Part shown: in pieces, positions 48,231 to 59,561 of the stretch | Numbering within the stretch: position 1 is the stretch's first letter | How the letters are laid out: each line of letters starts with the position of its first letter | Assembly: GCA_001466705.2 (NCBI GenBank) | Contig: LATX02000112.1 | Span: 434,001 to 498,000 of the forward strand | Length of the DNA stretch: 64,000 nt | Direction of reading: 5' to 3' | Source of the DNA: Moniliophthora roreri | Lineage: Eukaryota > Basidiomycota > Agaricomycetes > Agaricales > Marasmiaceae | The notes under the pieces: generated by a model | What the model was told of the DNA's origin: nothing | What the model saw: the letters and a program-made list of their open reading frames with translations, nothing else | Databases searched by the model: none | Position numbers and translations under genes: made by a program

Positions 48231-48939
48231 TTGTGAGAAAAAGGACATGAACTATGTAAAGAGATATTAGATAGTGTTCTTCCAATAGAAGATTATTTGT
48301 AAATAAACAAGCTGAGAATGATTATGTATGAGTTAAAGGAAAGACTAAAACTTAATGGCTTATAAAGTAGTTGTAAAGGTAATCTTGTGCTGCCACCACC
48401 ACTTTCTTATCATATTTGCCCATCTTATCTTCCACAATCCTCTTGGTGATGTGCCTAATTTTGGCCTGGACATGAAATCATACACTTTTCACATCAAATA
48501 CTAGAGAAAGAGCCCAGAGTACATGTGATATTCACATGACTTGATAACTCAAAAGCTCTGATATAGCATCTAAGCTTTAAGTGCTGAGTCTAATAAGTCT
48601 AATAATTGACACTGTAACACTATTTAGATAAGGTTAGTAGACTATACTAGCCCTCTACATTACAGTAAAGCATCACTGTGAGGGTCCTTGGTCAAGAAAA
48701 CAGGCCAAAAACCACTAATTCTGAATACAAAGAAATAGATATCAGCAGGATCCACAGTCTAAGTGCACTAGATTGTTCACTTTGCAATCACATTGCATGA
48801 TAATGCATCAATAGACTTAATGTTTCATTACTACTATCAAAACTAGTACATAGTTGGAACTTGTTCCTACACAGAGCTTTAACAATACTTTCAGGCAGAT
48901 ACAATGGCCTATCCAGGTGTACACAGGACAATTGATGGG

Positions 48940-48940
<1 letters not shown>
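48231..48940. other. AT-rich, CG-poor spacer
   Basis: About 700 bases without open frame or recognisable element. I saw no CG dinucleotide here. Confidence 0.4.

Positions 48941-48998
<58 letters not shown>
48941..48998. repeat. (CA)29 microsatellite
   Basis: A perfect dinucleotide run of 58 bases, unusually long for a fungal genome. A TG-rich imperfect run occurs at about 49785-49812. Confidence 0.98.
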
Positions 48999-48999
<1 letters not shown>

Positions 49000-49282
49000 G
49001 AAATTGATAATAACCTACAAGATTGTATGTGGAACAGAAGTAGATTGAATACAACAGATGTCTAGACCATGATATCCATCAATCCAATGGTAGAGAGCAG
49101 CTACATAGAAGTAAACCAGTGGAAAGGGAAGCATACCCACATATGAGGCCAGTCCAGAACCAGTGGCTACATAGAAGTAGCTATACAGAAGGATTGTTTG
49201 ACCTAGCAATGCTCCATGCAGGGTCCTTGACATAATAAATTGACCATTTGGTCACCAAATATACCCAACATAGCTAATTGCT

Positions 49283-49631
49283 ATGTGGAATCAGACTTTT
49301 ATGCACAACTGCATACAATTTATACCTTAAACTAGATTATACTCATTTATATTTTATTTTGTTATTTCCATTTATCATTCTGTATATAAAGAGCTGTACT
49401 TGTGGATGCAGGCTCAAGCACCAACTGGTACTGCCTCATGCAGCTTCTCAGACCAAGTCTCTACACACTTGCCAGTCCATTGCTTCTAGTCAAGCCGAGA
49501 TTCATATATATCTTGCCTCACTGTATATATTCCTTTAGAACAAACCAATAAACCACTCATTAAAAACCTATACTTTGTGACCCTTGAGTGCAACACTTGA
49601 GTCATCCTAACTAGAGTCTTTAGGCTCTACA
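49283..49631 (+). repeat. Possible solo LTR
   Basis: It begins TGTGGAATCAGACTTTTATG, similar to Copia-type LTR starts. It holds a TATATAAAG box near 49384 and an AATAAA-type signal near 49548, and it could end at CTCTACA (49631). No matching target-site duplication was found, so this is weak. Confidence 0.3.
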
Positions 49632-50039
49632 ATCTTATACCAACCTAAGCTAGTCAGTTGAAATACAAAGGGTTCTGTCCCCTTTTCACCCTGAATTGCA
49701 CTTGAGATAGACTCAGTCTCCTAGTAGACTTGTACAGTGCTTTATTACTCTTAGAAGCCTCTATTGTGGGTTTTGGTGTATGTTGTAGGTGTGTGTGTGG
49801 GTGTGTGGGTTTAGTAGCAGCTCTTTGTTGCAGAGCCCTTTTAGAGTGTATTTTTAGAGTGAAGATAGTGTGTAGCAGTTCTTCATAGAAGACAGAGTTA
49901 CTGCCTCTTCATCAGCCTGCTTTACCTTATGTTCATTGGCCTTCACCTGGAAGTATAGATCTATTCCATCACTTGACTGCAGAACCAGTGGTACAACAAA
50001 TGGATCATTGATGGCATGGCTCCAAGACAGTTTGAGCAG

Positions 50040-51179
50040 GGGTAACAGGCCTATTCTTCTGAGAAAAGGATGGTTTTGGCACTAGTGTCTTGGGAGTTGG
50101 GAGAGGTGTGGAGGTGGCAGCATTAGTTTCAGTTATAGTCTCATTACTGCTGCCATTGTCTTCATCATCCACTTCTTCTGATTCATCATCTCCATTGCTC
50201 CCATTCTTCTCAGTTTCAACTATCTCAATGACATCATCACTGTCCTGTTCAATGTCTGAAGAGAGAGCATGGCCAGAATCTCACTCCCTTGAGCATTCAA
50301 TTTTAGGATTATCAGCATATCTATATAACATGTCAATTGCTGTTGCCAAAAGAGCAGAAATGGTAATATACTTAGCATAGAAGAGGTCATACAAGCAATA
50401 CTGCTGCCAAGTCTGACAGAGTTTTCTAGTCAGCTTAGCAATAGCACATCCATGCTTGTGAGAATTGTCAATATGCTCTTGTACTGCCTTGAGATTATCC
50501 CAATTATAGTTGTCTGCATCAGCACCCCACCCTGTAAATGTTTGAAATGCAACAAGCTTCTTGTAGACACCCAAAAGCTGATTCTCCTCATGTTGGCTGG
50601 CCCTCCTGAGAGGTTCAACTCTTGAGCAACCTGGAGAATTATCAGAGACAAACAAAACCCAAAACAAAGTCCATGTACCTCTTTCCAGACCTTGTTGGCC
50701 TGTACTTGTAATCATTTGAACCACTTGTCATTATCAGCTCCCAGCATAAACTCAGCAATCATATAGTGTTCCTAATCAGTAAAAAGCCTCTTCTTTGGCT
50801 TCTCCTTTGAGGCTGACTTAGATTTCAGCTTCTGATCAGAAGATTTGAAGCTCCAAGTAGATGTGTTGAGAGGAGGATAACAGTTCTGAGAGGCTTTACT
50901 ATGTTTGGCCTTCTTTCTGGAGGAAACTGATGGCTCTGAGGGAGATAGTGGTTGCTTGGGCTGAGAACCTGCCTTTCCAGGTGTGGGAGCGGCAGGTAGA
51001 ACATAAACAGCCTGGGGATTTACAACAGCACCCAAAGGAGGACACATTACAACTGGTACAGAGTGAAATGATGGCATATTAACACAGAGCTGCTGAATAT
51101 GTGGCATTTCTGTTGGTTGTGGCTCAGCCTGCTGGGCAGCAGAGGTGAGAATATTAAGGGAGTTTTGTGAGCTGCTCAT
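50040..51179 (-). pseudogene. Broken transposon-associated ORF
   Basis: It starts MSSSQNSLNILTSAAQQAEP (51179) and runs through a Pro/Ser/Lys-rich region (KSKSASKEKPKKRLFTD). After an in-frame stop it continues as EHYMIAEFMLGADNDKWFK, then another stop, and VQANKVWKEV. Downstream blocks read YKKLVAFQTFTGWGADADNY and KHGCAIAKLTRKLCQTWQQY, then an acidic tail (DDVIEIVETEKNGSNGDDES). The layout of a basic tail, a SANT/Myb-like helical region and an acidic end resembles DNA-binding accessory proteins of DDE transposons, but this is inference. Several stops make it inactive. Confidence 0.55.
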
Positions 51180-51643
51180 GTTGATCTATATGGTAATGTC
51201 AACATAGGATTCTGCATAGTTGAAAAACAGCTTGCCATACCAAGTAGAATTAAATTATAGTAGTTATAGGTATCTGAAGAAATTAGTTGTGAGTGTAAAC
51301 AAATAGAAGGACAGAAAAAATCTTGAAGGAAATTTTATCACTTGCTTGAGTGAACAAGCTCAAGTCAGAGTTTGAAAATGAGCCTGATTGTTGCAGACAG
51401 TCAGTTTTGACAGACAGTAATTTTAGAATTGAACAGCCCTAATAATTTCCAATTACTCAGACAGATTGAAATGAAATGTAAGAGGAACATGAAGATGATA
51501 CAGAATGAGCTTGTCAAATATGGCTACCAAAAACAGAAGATATTTAATAGAATGATCTGCACAGAAGTGGAGTGCATTCCTGCAATTAAACAACAAAGAA
51601 TGGAATGCAACTTATATCTGTAACAAGATCTAGCCAGTCAGTG
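51180..51643. other. End of CG-poor block
   Basis: AT-rich sequence with one short plus-strand frame (51429-51623) that I do not recognise. Normal CG content resumes from 51644. Confidence 0.4.
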
Positions 51644-52035
51644 ACGCTCGGCAGTTGTGGGAATAGTCACGTGTTGCCTGCAGGCAGGGTGTGACCAACA
51701 TCGTTCCGTCACGGTGGCCCCGAGTACATGGAGTTAATGTGACAAGGTTGTAACAGAGTCAGCTAACTCAACTCCTGGCAAGTTGAGGGTCGAACGGGAA
51801 GGTCAACCTGACCCACAACCTAACCCAGGGTGAGTTGACCTGGGTTCCCGAGCGGGGCCTTATTATTCGTACCAATTCATGCCTAGGAAAACTATAATTC
51901 ATTCTAATACGGGCTCGCTAGAGGGAAGGGGATTATAATTCATCGACCTTGGAAAGTAGCGTGCACATCACAACGTGTCGGGGTTGAAAAGCTGGGAAAG
52001 GACTGCATGGTATGCTGACGTTGCTCAAACAAGCC
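51644..52035. other. Intergenic: promoter of intact BTB copy
   Basis: About 390 bases of normal composition upstream of the intact BTB gene. The duplicated block begins at about 52010. Confidence 0.4.
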
Positions 52036-53224
52036 ATGTTTCCTCAACCAACCAATACGATCCAAGGAAATCAGTGCACCCTCGCCGACTCTCGATACTC
52101 ACAGTATGTGCGATTACCTTGGTTGTACTCAGGAGATTTCATGATGAGTCTTTCGATAGAACCAGGAAGCTTGAAGGAGCTGATCCAGCTGGGGTAGGCT
52201 TTTAGTCGAATAAGGTCCTCTTACGTCGCTCATCTCTCCCTCAGTATAAACGTGAAATAGCTCCGATGCAGATCTCTCAGAATTTTGGCCCAGATGTTGC
52301 TGGAAGCGGGAGACCGAACCCAGACATCTCCCTTATATCCAACGACTTTGTCATTTTCTACGCCGACCAAAGTACACTACTCCGACTTTCCAACAACAAC
52401 TTCAAGGGTCTGCTCCCTCTCCCCAACCGGCAGCATAAAGAGGTCTTCCTGCAAGACCTTTCTTCATCCGAACTAGAAATCTTCCTTCAGGCGATCTACA
52501 ACATCCCGACAACCCCGGCCAGTACAGCCTGTGAGGGCAATATGACCAAGCTCCACATACTCGTCAGAGGAGTCAGATGGCTACCCATATTCGGCATTCC
52601 AGCTAAATCTGTCATATTTCCCAACACACACGCCTTCAATTGCATCGTGTCCTTTGCACCACTTTGTCCTGTAGAAGTATACGCTTTCGCTGGATATCAT
52701 GACATGGACGACCTAGCTGTGGCTGTATCACCACATACCCTACCCTTCGAGCCGTGGAATATAGATGAAGAGTTGGCAGTACGTATGGGTGCGAAATACT
52801 TGTCGCGGTTGGTTCGTCTTCACCTGAGGAGAAGATCAATCCTCATGAATATGTTGGCAATTGAACCGGAGCTTCATAGTCCTACAAAGGCGTGTGGACT
52901 CGGGGCCCAGAGAGAGTTGAAGGAGAAGTGGTATATGGCGATCGCATTGCTAACTCCGGAGATCAAAGCCGGTACGTGAAGGGTTCAATATCGTGAAGTG
53001 ATCTTGGGCTCACGCAACTGAAACGATCGGTGAGATACGGAAACAGGTCATATTCGGGAGTTGGTTATGGCACAAACAAACGATCTTACCTGTGAAGAGT
53101 GTATCAAGGCTAGGGATGCGCGGTTGAATGCGATTCTCACTGAGTGGTCTATATCAGTTGTGAGTCTCAGTTCCATTGGTTCCAAGATCTAACAGCAACT
53201 ATATTGGTCTAGAGATCCATTTGA
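52036..53224 (+). CDS. BTB/POZ-domain protein, intact right copy
   Basis: Exons 52036-52103, 52160-52193, 52245-52971, 53047-53159 and 53213-53224 sum to 954 bases (317 aa) without internal stop. The start is MFPQPTNTIQGNQCTLADSR. The BTB-type fold reads PDISLISNDFVIFYADQSTL, LSNNNFKGLLPLPNRQ, LQDLSSSELEIFLQAIYN. The C-terminal helices contain DLAVAVSPHTLPFEPWN and EELAVRMGAKYLSRLVRLH. A small exon carries TCEECIKARDARLNAILTEW and the last exon is RSI-stop. Exon layout equals the minus-strand gene at 36.3 kb, which is a diverged paralogue. Function unknown. Confidence 0.85.
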
Positions 53225-53763
53225 CCAATGGATGGGAGGGACGGGAAGTATGCTTTATATGGTACCTTTTGTGCAATCAGATACATCGAAGCATTACTGA
53301 CACTCCATGAAGAAGACGTTATTTTTCTCGGATGGCCCTCTGATTAAACATACAAACTACTGTACCATTTCGATCCAAATGTTATGACTGTCTGAAATGC
53401 CACTAAAGATTTCAAGAATCAGATACGTAGTACATACTAATTAAACTTGTTTGTAATGCGAAGGTACTTTGCAAGCTGCTACTATACCAAGTAACACATA
53501 CGTTCACTAGAAGCAATTGAGGGAAGTCGTCGAAAGTCGTTGGTGATGCTCGCAATTTGGCCGATGGCAAGCCCTCCGAAAGACCGCGAATCAAAAGGCC
53601 ACACGAGCTGGCTCGTCCAAGATCCACCGATCCGCCACCTCTTGAAGAATGGGCTATGGCATTGTAGGAGCCGCCGGAGCTCATCCAAGTAAGCCAGCAG
53701 AGTGAGCAAGATTTTTGTAGTTTCAAGAACTGTGCATGTGTTGTACGTAGGCACCACCCATCA
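53225..53763. other. Intergenic, convergent gene ends
   Basis: About 540 bases between the BTB gene and the F-box gene on the other strand. The BTB duplication ends at about 53360. Minus-strand open frames here overlap without a recognisable domain. Confidence 0.4.
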
Positions 53764-55031
53764 TCAATACTCAGTACTACCATAAACCCTCGCACAAGCC
53801 GCTCTCCATCTCCTCTTTAACGGATACTTGCCTTCCGCATTTACCAAAATTCCTCTCTCCTGACACGCGTCAAAAAACGGCTGAAGCTGCGGTCTGAGCA
53901 CCAATTGCTTCAAGTTGGATTGCTCCACTAAAAGTATATCAAGAGCTTTCCAAGCTCCGAGGAATATCTCGATGGGTTGTCCTTCAGTGAACACTGATAA
54001 CAGTACGATGGAAGTGAGCCTGAACGCGGTTGAAGAGACGATGTCGATGAGGGATTTGATGAAAGCTCGGTGGTCTGGGAAGGATATATGGAGTGAGCGA
54101 AGTGAAGCAAGATGGCTAAGGTCGATATCTATATATAGATTCGTTAGTCGTGAATAAGACGATAGGACGGGAACGTACATGGCAAACCATTCAACTCTGA
54201 CAGTAATCCGCAGTCCAAAAAGAGATGCCGAATAGAACGCGCTGAAGTGTCCAGAAACCTTTGCAGCGAATCTCCGTCGCAACGGTCCTCACATCGGAGG
54301 TAGAGATGGGTAAGTGAAGGGAATACAAAGGCCTTGCTTAGCCAATCCAGCGTGAAACTCATGCAATGCATTGTAATAGAAAGCGTGGATAGCTCGTGTG
54401 TTTCCGGAGGTGGATGCCCTTCACAGTCCCGGTTCGATGCTAGTTCGACCTCTTCGTCGCCCAACCAAGATATTCCCGCATCAAGAGACAGATGCTTGAG
54501 CCGTGGCCCGGAAAGAAAGAACATTTTCTTCACGGGCGCAGTTGCGATTGGCAGGAAACTCGAACCTACTGGGGAGATCCAAAGGAGATCTAATGACAGC
54601 ATGGATTCACCCACCAACGCACGTAGGAGAGAGAAATAGGTAGTGTCCTGCAGGTCCTTGAGCCCGCGACAGATGGCGATCAACTTCGTAAGCGAGACAC
54701 TCCGCTCGACGAGTAAACGGAGGGCCTCGATGATCCATAAATGATGGTCTCCGGCGGGGTCGACAAAGATCTTTAGTGTGCGGATAAATGGGATGAGGGT
54801 GCAGAGGGGTGAGTATAGAACTTCACACAACCGAGTGGCCTCTCGTCGGTTGGGGACGGATATGGCACGATGATTGAAGAAGTGGAAACGGCTGAAAGGT
54901 AGCCAGGATCTGCAGACGAGGCTGCAGGATTGCCGAGTTTCCTTGTCGTATTTACAGTGGAAGAGAAGTGTATCGATGATATCGAGCGGAAGTGCTGGTT
55001 TTCCCCGTTCCATTGTAACAGATGGGGCCAT
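53764..55031 (-). CDS. F-box protein with LRR-like solenoid
   Basis: The start is MAPSVTMERGKPALPLDIID. The F-box core is LPLDIIDTLLFHCKYD and SCSLVCRSWLPFSRFHFF. LRR-like segments follow (SLLRALVGESMLSLDLLWIS, LKHLSLDAGISWL, LTHLYLRCEDRC, HLASLRSLHISFPDH), ending RWRAACARVYGSTEY. One intron at about 54128-54180 joins GLPY to IDLSHLAS in frame. It probably works as an SCF substrate receptor; target unknown. It is not closely similar to the other two F-box genes in the window. Confidence 0.82.
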
Positions 55032-55702
55032 CCTATTTGCTTTGCATGCTCATCTGAAATTAGAGGACCGTCGATGGTACATACCACAAAGGATATGATG
55101 AGAGCAGAGGAAGAGAAAGTAGACGCCAACTGAGCGCTTTCAGGTCTAGATCAACATCTCGCAGACGATGATGACGTTAGATTGCAACGCGGTAAAAATA
55201 TACAAGGACGAATCTCCCGCGTAGTATGTACACAAATAACTAAATATTCCGCAGTAGAAGTTCGGGGATGAAAGGGGAAAAGATACGGAACAAGAAGCAA
55301 CGACAACTAGGTAAAGACGAAAACGTATACGATACCAAGTAGCTTAGGAGACGAAAACAATCGGACTAAGGTCATCAAAAGCAGCTGGAAGTCGATATTA
55401 AGGGGAGGTAGGGAGGAGGATGAATATCCAGCAGTCAGGGGTATCCAAGGCGTTAACATGTGAAGTGCGAGGTAGATACAGTTGACGACAATGACTTGGA
55501 ATGCATGGGGGTGGGGTAGCGGGTAAAAAGAAGGGACGTGGGCCATATAGGTAGGCATACAGCCCACAAAAGGGTGGAAGACGATGGCGGAGTCCAGGAG
55601 ATGGCTGCTGTTTCGATTCCTTCTTGTTGGAAGAAAAAGAATTTCTACGCAAGTATTATCAATTGCATTTCATCAACCCTGTTCTCCAAACTTGTCATCG
55701 TT
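55032..55702. other. Intergenic, nothing recognised
   Basis: About 670 bases between two minus-strand genes. It should hold the F-box promoter and the 3' UTR of the next gene. The short minus frames here (such as 55307-55567) look like chance. Confidence 0.4.
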
Positions 55703-57055
55703 TCAATGACGCCTGTTCAAGTGCCTCTTCCGAGAGGCATGGCTTCCAATTTCAATATTACGAGGCTTCGGCGCTGCAGTAGGAATGGGGTCTGGTGCCC
55801 TCCTAGCCACAGTATTCGTCGGGCTAACATGTAAACTGGCCCCTGCAGTGGCTGGCGGTTTGCTAATAGTTGCAGGACCCGCCGTAGCACCAGCATTACC
55901 GCCTAAAGTGCCGGGTTGATTCTGCGAGGTATCGTTATGCGAGATATACCATCCCAAGGCAACGGCTCCACCAGCAATCTTTCAGAATAACAGCCAAGCA
56001 GTAAGTATGGTATACCGCTGACCAAAAGAACATAACCTACGATAACTAGGAGCATGCCGACGATCCAAACCCACCAGGACATCCTATTAGTTAGACTTTG
56101 AGTTTTCCTGAGCCATAAACTGCAAATATAATTCAAGTTGACACCATTTCGCGACCAGTCAAGCATGTAAACACACCTTTTCTTCTGTGCTGTCGGCTTC
56201 TCCTGTTCGTGCACAACCATACTGAACCTCCTCCAGAAATCGTCACCCTTCTGGCCTCTTGACGGAAGAAACGTATCTTCAGTCTTTGACCGCATGATCG
56301 GCTCCTCATCAAACTTGATCCCTTTGGCGGGACGTGCAAACACCGGAGTGATAGGTGTTACGGGTGGTTGTAAAGGGTGGGGTGTACTTGACACAGGCAT
56401 AGGTGAAGGAGAGCTGTAGTTGGGACGAGGTGGGTTGAATGGATTCTGCAAAGGCATTGGGTAACGAGGTTGTGGAGTGAAAGGATTCGGTAGAGCAGGT
56501 GTTCCCGGTTGTGGATTGAAGGGATTCTGGGATGCAGGTGGTTGTCGTATAGCGGGCATTGTCGGGTTCGCGACTGGCTCAGGCCGTGCAAGGTTAAGTG
56601 CAGATATAGGTGCTGCATAGCCTGGTCGCGGTGCTGCGATGTACTGAGGTGGAGGAGGTTGATGACCGACACCAGTCGCGGCGGCAAGCATAGCATGCTT
56701 CGAAGATGCTTGCGGGGACGCTTGATGTTGTTTCGGAGATGGCTGCTCATCGTCAGAGTCGTCATCGTCCAATGAGCCATTCAGAAGACCCAAACCCAGA
56801 GCGCCCGCGCCTGACTGACGATTTTTTGCAGGGTCGTTCAAATAATTGTCATACCTGGGTTGAGATTTATTTGATGTCAGTACTTTAAGAGCCCAAAACA
56901 GTTAAAATGAACACAAACATATCATAGGCTGAAGTCCTATCATTCGGATTTGGAGGTGCAGGTTGGCGGATTCTGCGCTGGGGAGCGGGAGTTTCGTAGA
57001 TGCTGTCCGGTAAGTCGGTTGCGAAAGGTGGTCTACCAGCGAGGGGGGGTGCCAT
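55703..57055 (-). CDS. Proline-rich single-pass membrane protein
   Basis: The start is MAPPLAGRPPFATDLPDSIY. A long Pro/Asn/Gln-rich cytosolic region has repeated NPF-type units (QNPFNPQPG, PNPFTPQPR, LQNPFNPPR). Then come a conserved-looking DDFWRRFSMVVHEQEKP and one transmembrane span (WWVWIVGMLLVIV and IAGGAVALGWYIS), and a Ser/Thr/Pro/Ala-rich tail ending RKRHLNRRH. NPF motifs bind EH-domain endocytic adaptors, so an endocytic or sorting role is possible, but this is inference. Such proteins are common in mushroom genomes without assigned function. Short introns lie around 56850-56930, 56100-56180 and 55980-56040. Confidence 0.72.
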
Positions 57056-59561
57056 TACCGGATTCTGGGTATTAAGGGTTAAACAAGAAAAGACCGTGGA
57101 TAATAGAGAGTGGAAGCCTTGCAGCAGCAAGGCGAAAGAGGGACAATGTTAGAGGAACGGGAAAAGAGACTAGTTTGTGACAAAAGTCACGCTGGTGACA
57201 GCGCTTATTTCAAAACCTTGGTTCTTGGGAGTGTGCGATCGTTACTAGCGAGCACTCCTATGCATATACAAATTAGAATCAGTAAAATCTTGCTGTACAC
57301 TATGAGTTTCACTTGGAGTCTCATTCACACTGTCAGCCTCATGTCATTGCCCATAGCATTCCTCGTTTCGCGACTTCCGTGTAAAACCTCAGAGGTTCCC
57401 AGACTTGGAGTTTAACCACAGTTCAACCGGGATTCAACAAGAGTTGCATTATGTTGTGTTCAAGTTCCATAAACTCGGAGGTATAGTCAAGTTCCATATA
57501 GTCAGACTCGGAGTGACATCGTAACCACGACAACGACAAGGTGCCAGCAAACTGACTCGTGAGGCGACGCAGTGGAGCCTTTAGATGACGTAAATTCAAG
57601 GGCGAAGAGGCATCTGGGACGAAAAGAAACCGACTCAGCAAAGGTGATCACATTAGAAACAAGTACTCATACATGCCTCAAGTTCAAGTCAATCGTGCAA
57701 AAAAAAGTAAAAATAAAAATAAATGGCAGAAATGCAAATCGTTTCGTGGACCCCATCATGATCATACCCGAATCATACCTCCATGATGCATATGATTTTC
57801 CGTCAGTCCATCAGTCAACCCTGCGATTTCCTGTCAAGCCGTCGGTATGTCGTGATGTCTTGCATTCTTGGGATATCCATCAAGTCAGGATATTGAGTCA
57901 GAGAATGGAAAGCAAACCACCTGAGGTTCAGGTTCGCGGAGAAACGTTCGTCGCTGACCCTTGACAAATTTACTCAGTGTTCCAGCGACAGCGGAGCAGG
58001 AGGTCATTGAATTCAGGGTTTTGTACGAGTTCGTACGCCGTCCCAAAGGTCTGGACATCCAATCCTTACCTTTGAATGGAATTCCTGTCGGGCTGCGGGG
58101 AGTTGGCGGAGAGGACGAGCGGGACTCACGTTCCTTCGTGTTTTGCCATGGAATCTCCGTCCCGCCGGGCATGAGCCCTGTTGAGGCCATACGATTTACA
58201 ACGAGTAGATGGAGCGATAGAGCGAAAAAGAAGACAATCGCATCTGACAATCAAGTTTCAGCTATCATGCTGAGCGAGAATATGGCGAGGACAAGATAAA
58301 GGGTTGCAGGCGCCTAAAACGCATGCCTAAGCTGCACTGGCGCAGTAGCAAGTAAGACAAACTAGTGTTCAAAAAGGAAGAGCCTGATGGAGCCCAAGAG
58401 CAAGGATTCAATAAACGGACTAAGTGAGGTTTCCCGTAGTCCACGAAAATATCGGACAATGATGCTCCTCTTCCACAGGGTCTGGACGCGATAGTTGAAT
58501 TAGAGCGCACGTAAGCTCTCATCCTTCGGCATGAATATCGATATCGGCTTTCTTGATTTCCTGCAACAGATGATGTTGAAGAAAACTGACTAGCACAGAA
58601 TCGGTATGGAACATGGAAAATCAGAAACACTCAGATTCTTGGAAGCTCTAGGGGAAAGGAGAACTAACAATAGCTACCGCCGCCCTAGGATGCAGGAATT
58701 CGAGACGCTGTCAACTTGTGAGACCGGAAAAGCATTGGTCCAGAGATGTGAGAGGGGGAAAGGCACGCCGGAAGGCGTCTAGAAGCATCAGTGGAAGTGA
58801 TAGCGGGTTGATTCGTAGTGGGAATTCTCTCCTGCTCACGGTGGTAAAGTATACTCTTCCACTTGAAGATACGCCAAACGATTTGCATGCGCCACTCGAA
58901 GGAGGGCAGTCAACATTGTCTAAATGAAAAATCCCACGGCAAAGCTTGGGCCGCAGAAGCTTGGACTCGGGAGCTTTAACGCACAGATCGCCGCCGTGAG
59001 TCGAAGTCGTCATTGACGCTGAATAGATCTGATAGGGCGCTGGAAGTTACCCGTTCAGTATGGCATCTTCGCACCATGAAATGTGAAATACGCACTTCTG
59101 GGGGCACGGGGCACTTGGACTTGGATATGAACATTGAGGAAAGGTTGAATTCCTCTGGACATAGGAGGACAGATTCGTGATCAAAATGTGATCAGGGTTA
59201 CGAGATGAATTAGACTCGATATGGTCGAGTTGAAGCAATGGATCGACGTAGGAATGGTCAGGGAATGCTGAAAAAAGAGCTTTTGAGGCGCAGGTTTTCT
59301 GCAGTGCAGAGCCAGAAGGACACAGCAAGATGATGGGAGGAGCAGAGCATGATATACAAAGTATATAGAGAGCACCGCCCAGTACCCAGGGATAGGACTC
59401 GCGTCACCCGCCCGGAGCGAAAATTACGGCGACAAGGCGGCCCTGAGCAAATCACTAAGAGGCTCGTGAGTCCCTGAGGAGCTTGCTTCCGAACCTTCTC
59501 ATATTTATATAACCTTCCTTCTTCGCATGCCGCTGCCAATTCCCTTTTCCTTTCGACCTCC
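57056..59561. other. 2.5-kb intergenic stretch without a convincing gene
   Basis: Open frames at 57572-57964 (+), 57961-58299 (+), 57885-58250 (-) and 58711-59013 (-) have no recognised domain, and they conflict on opposite strands. A short direct repeat TCAAGTTCCATA occurs at about 57461 and 57489. The divergent promoters of both flanking genes must be here. Confidence 0.4.

Noticed and set aside
45240..51643. Vertebrate contamination as source of the CG-poor, CA-repeat-bearing block
   Set aside because: The relics read as fungal-type hAT and Harbinger proteins with a short intron, and the block is joined to fungal BTB copies on both sides. Reads across the edges would settle it.
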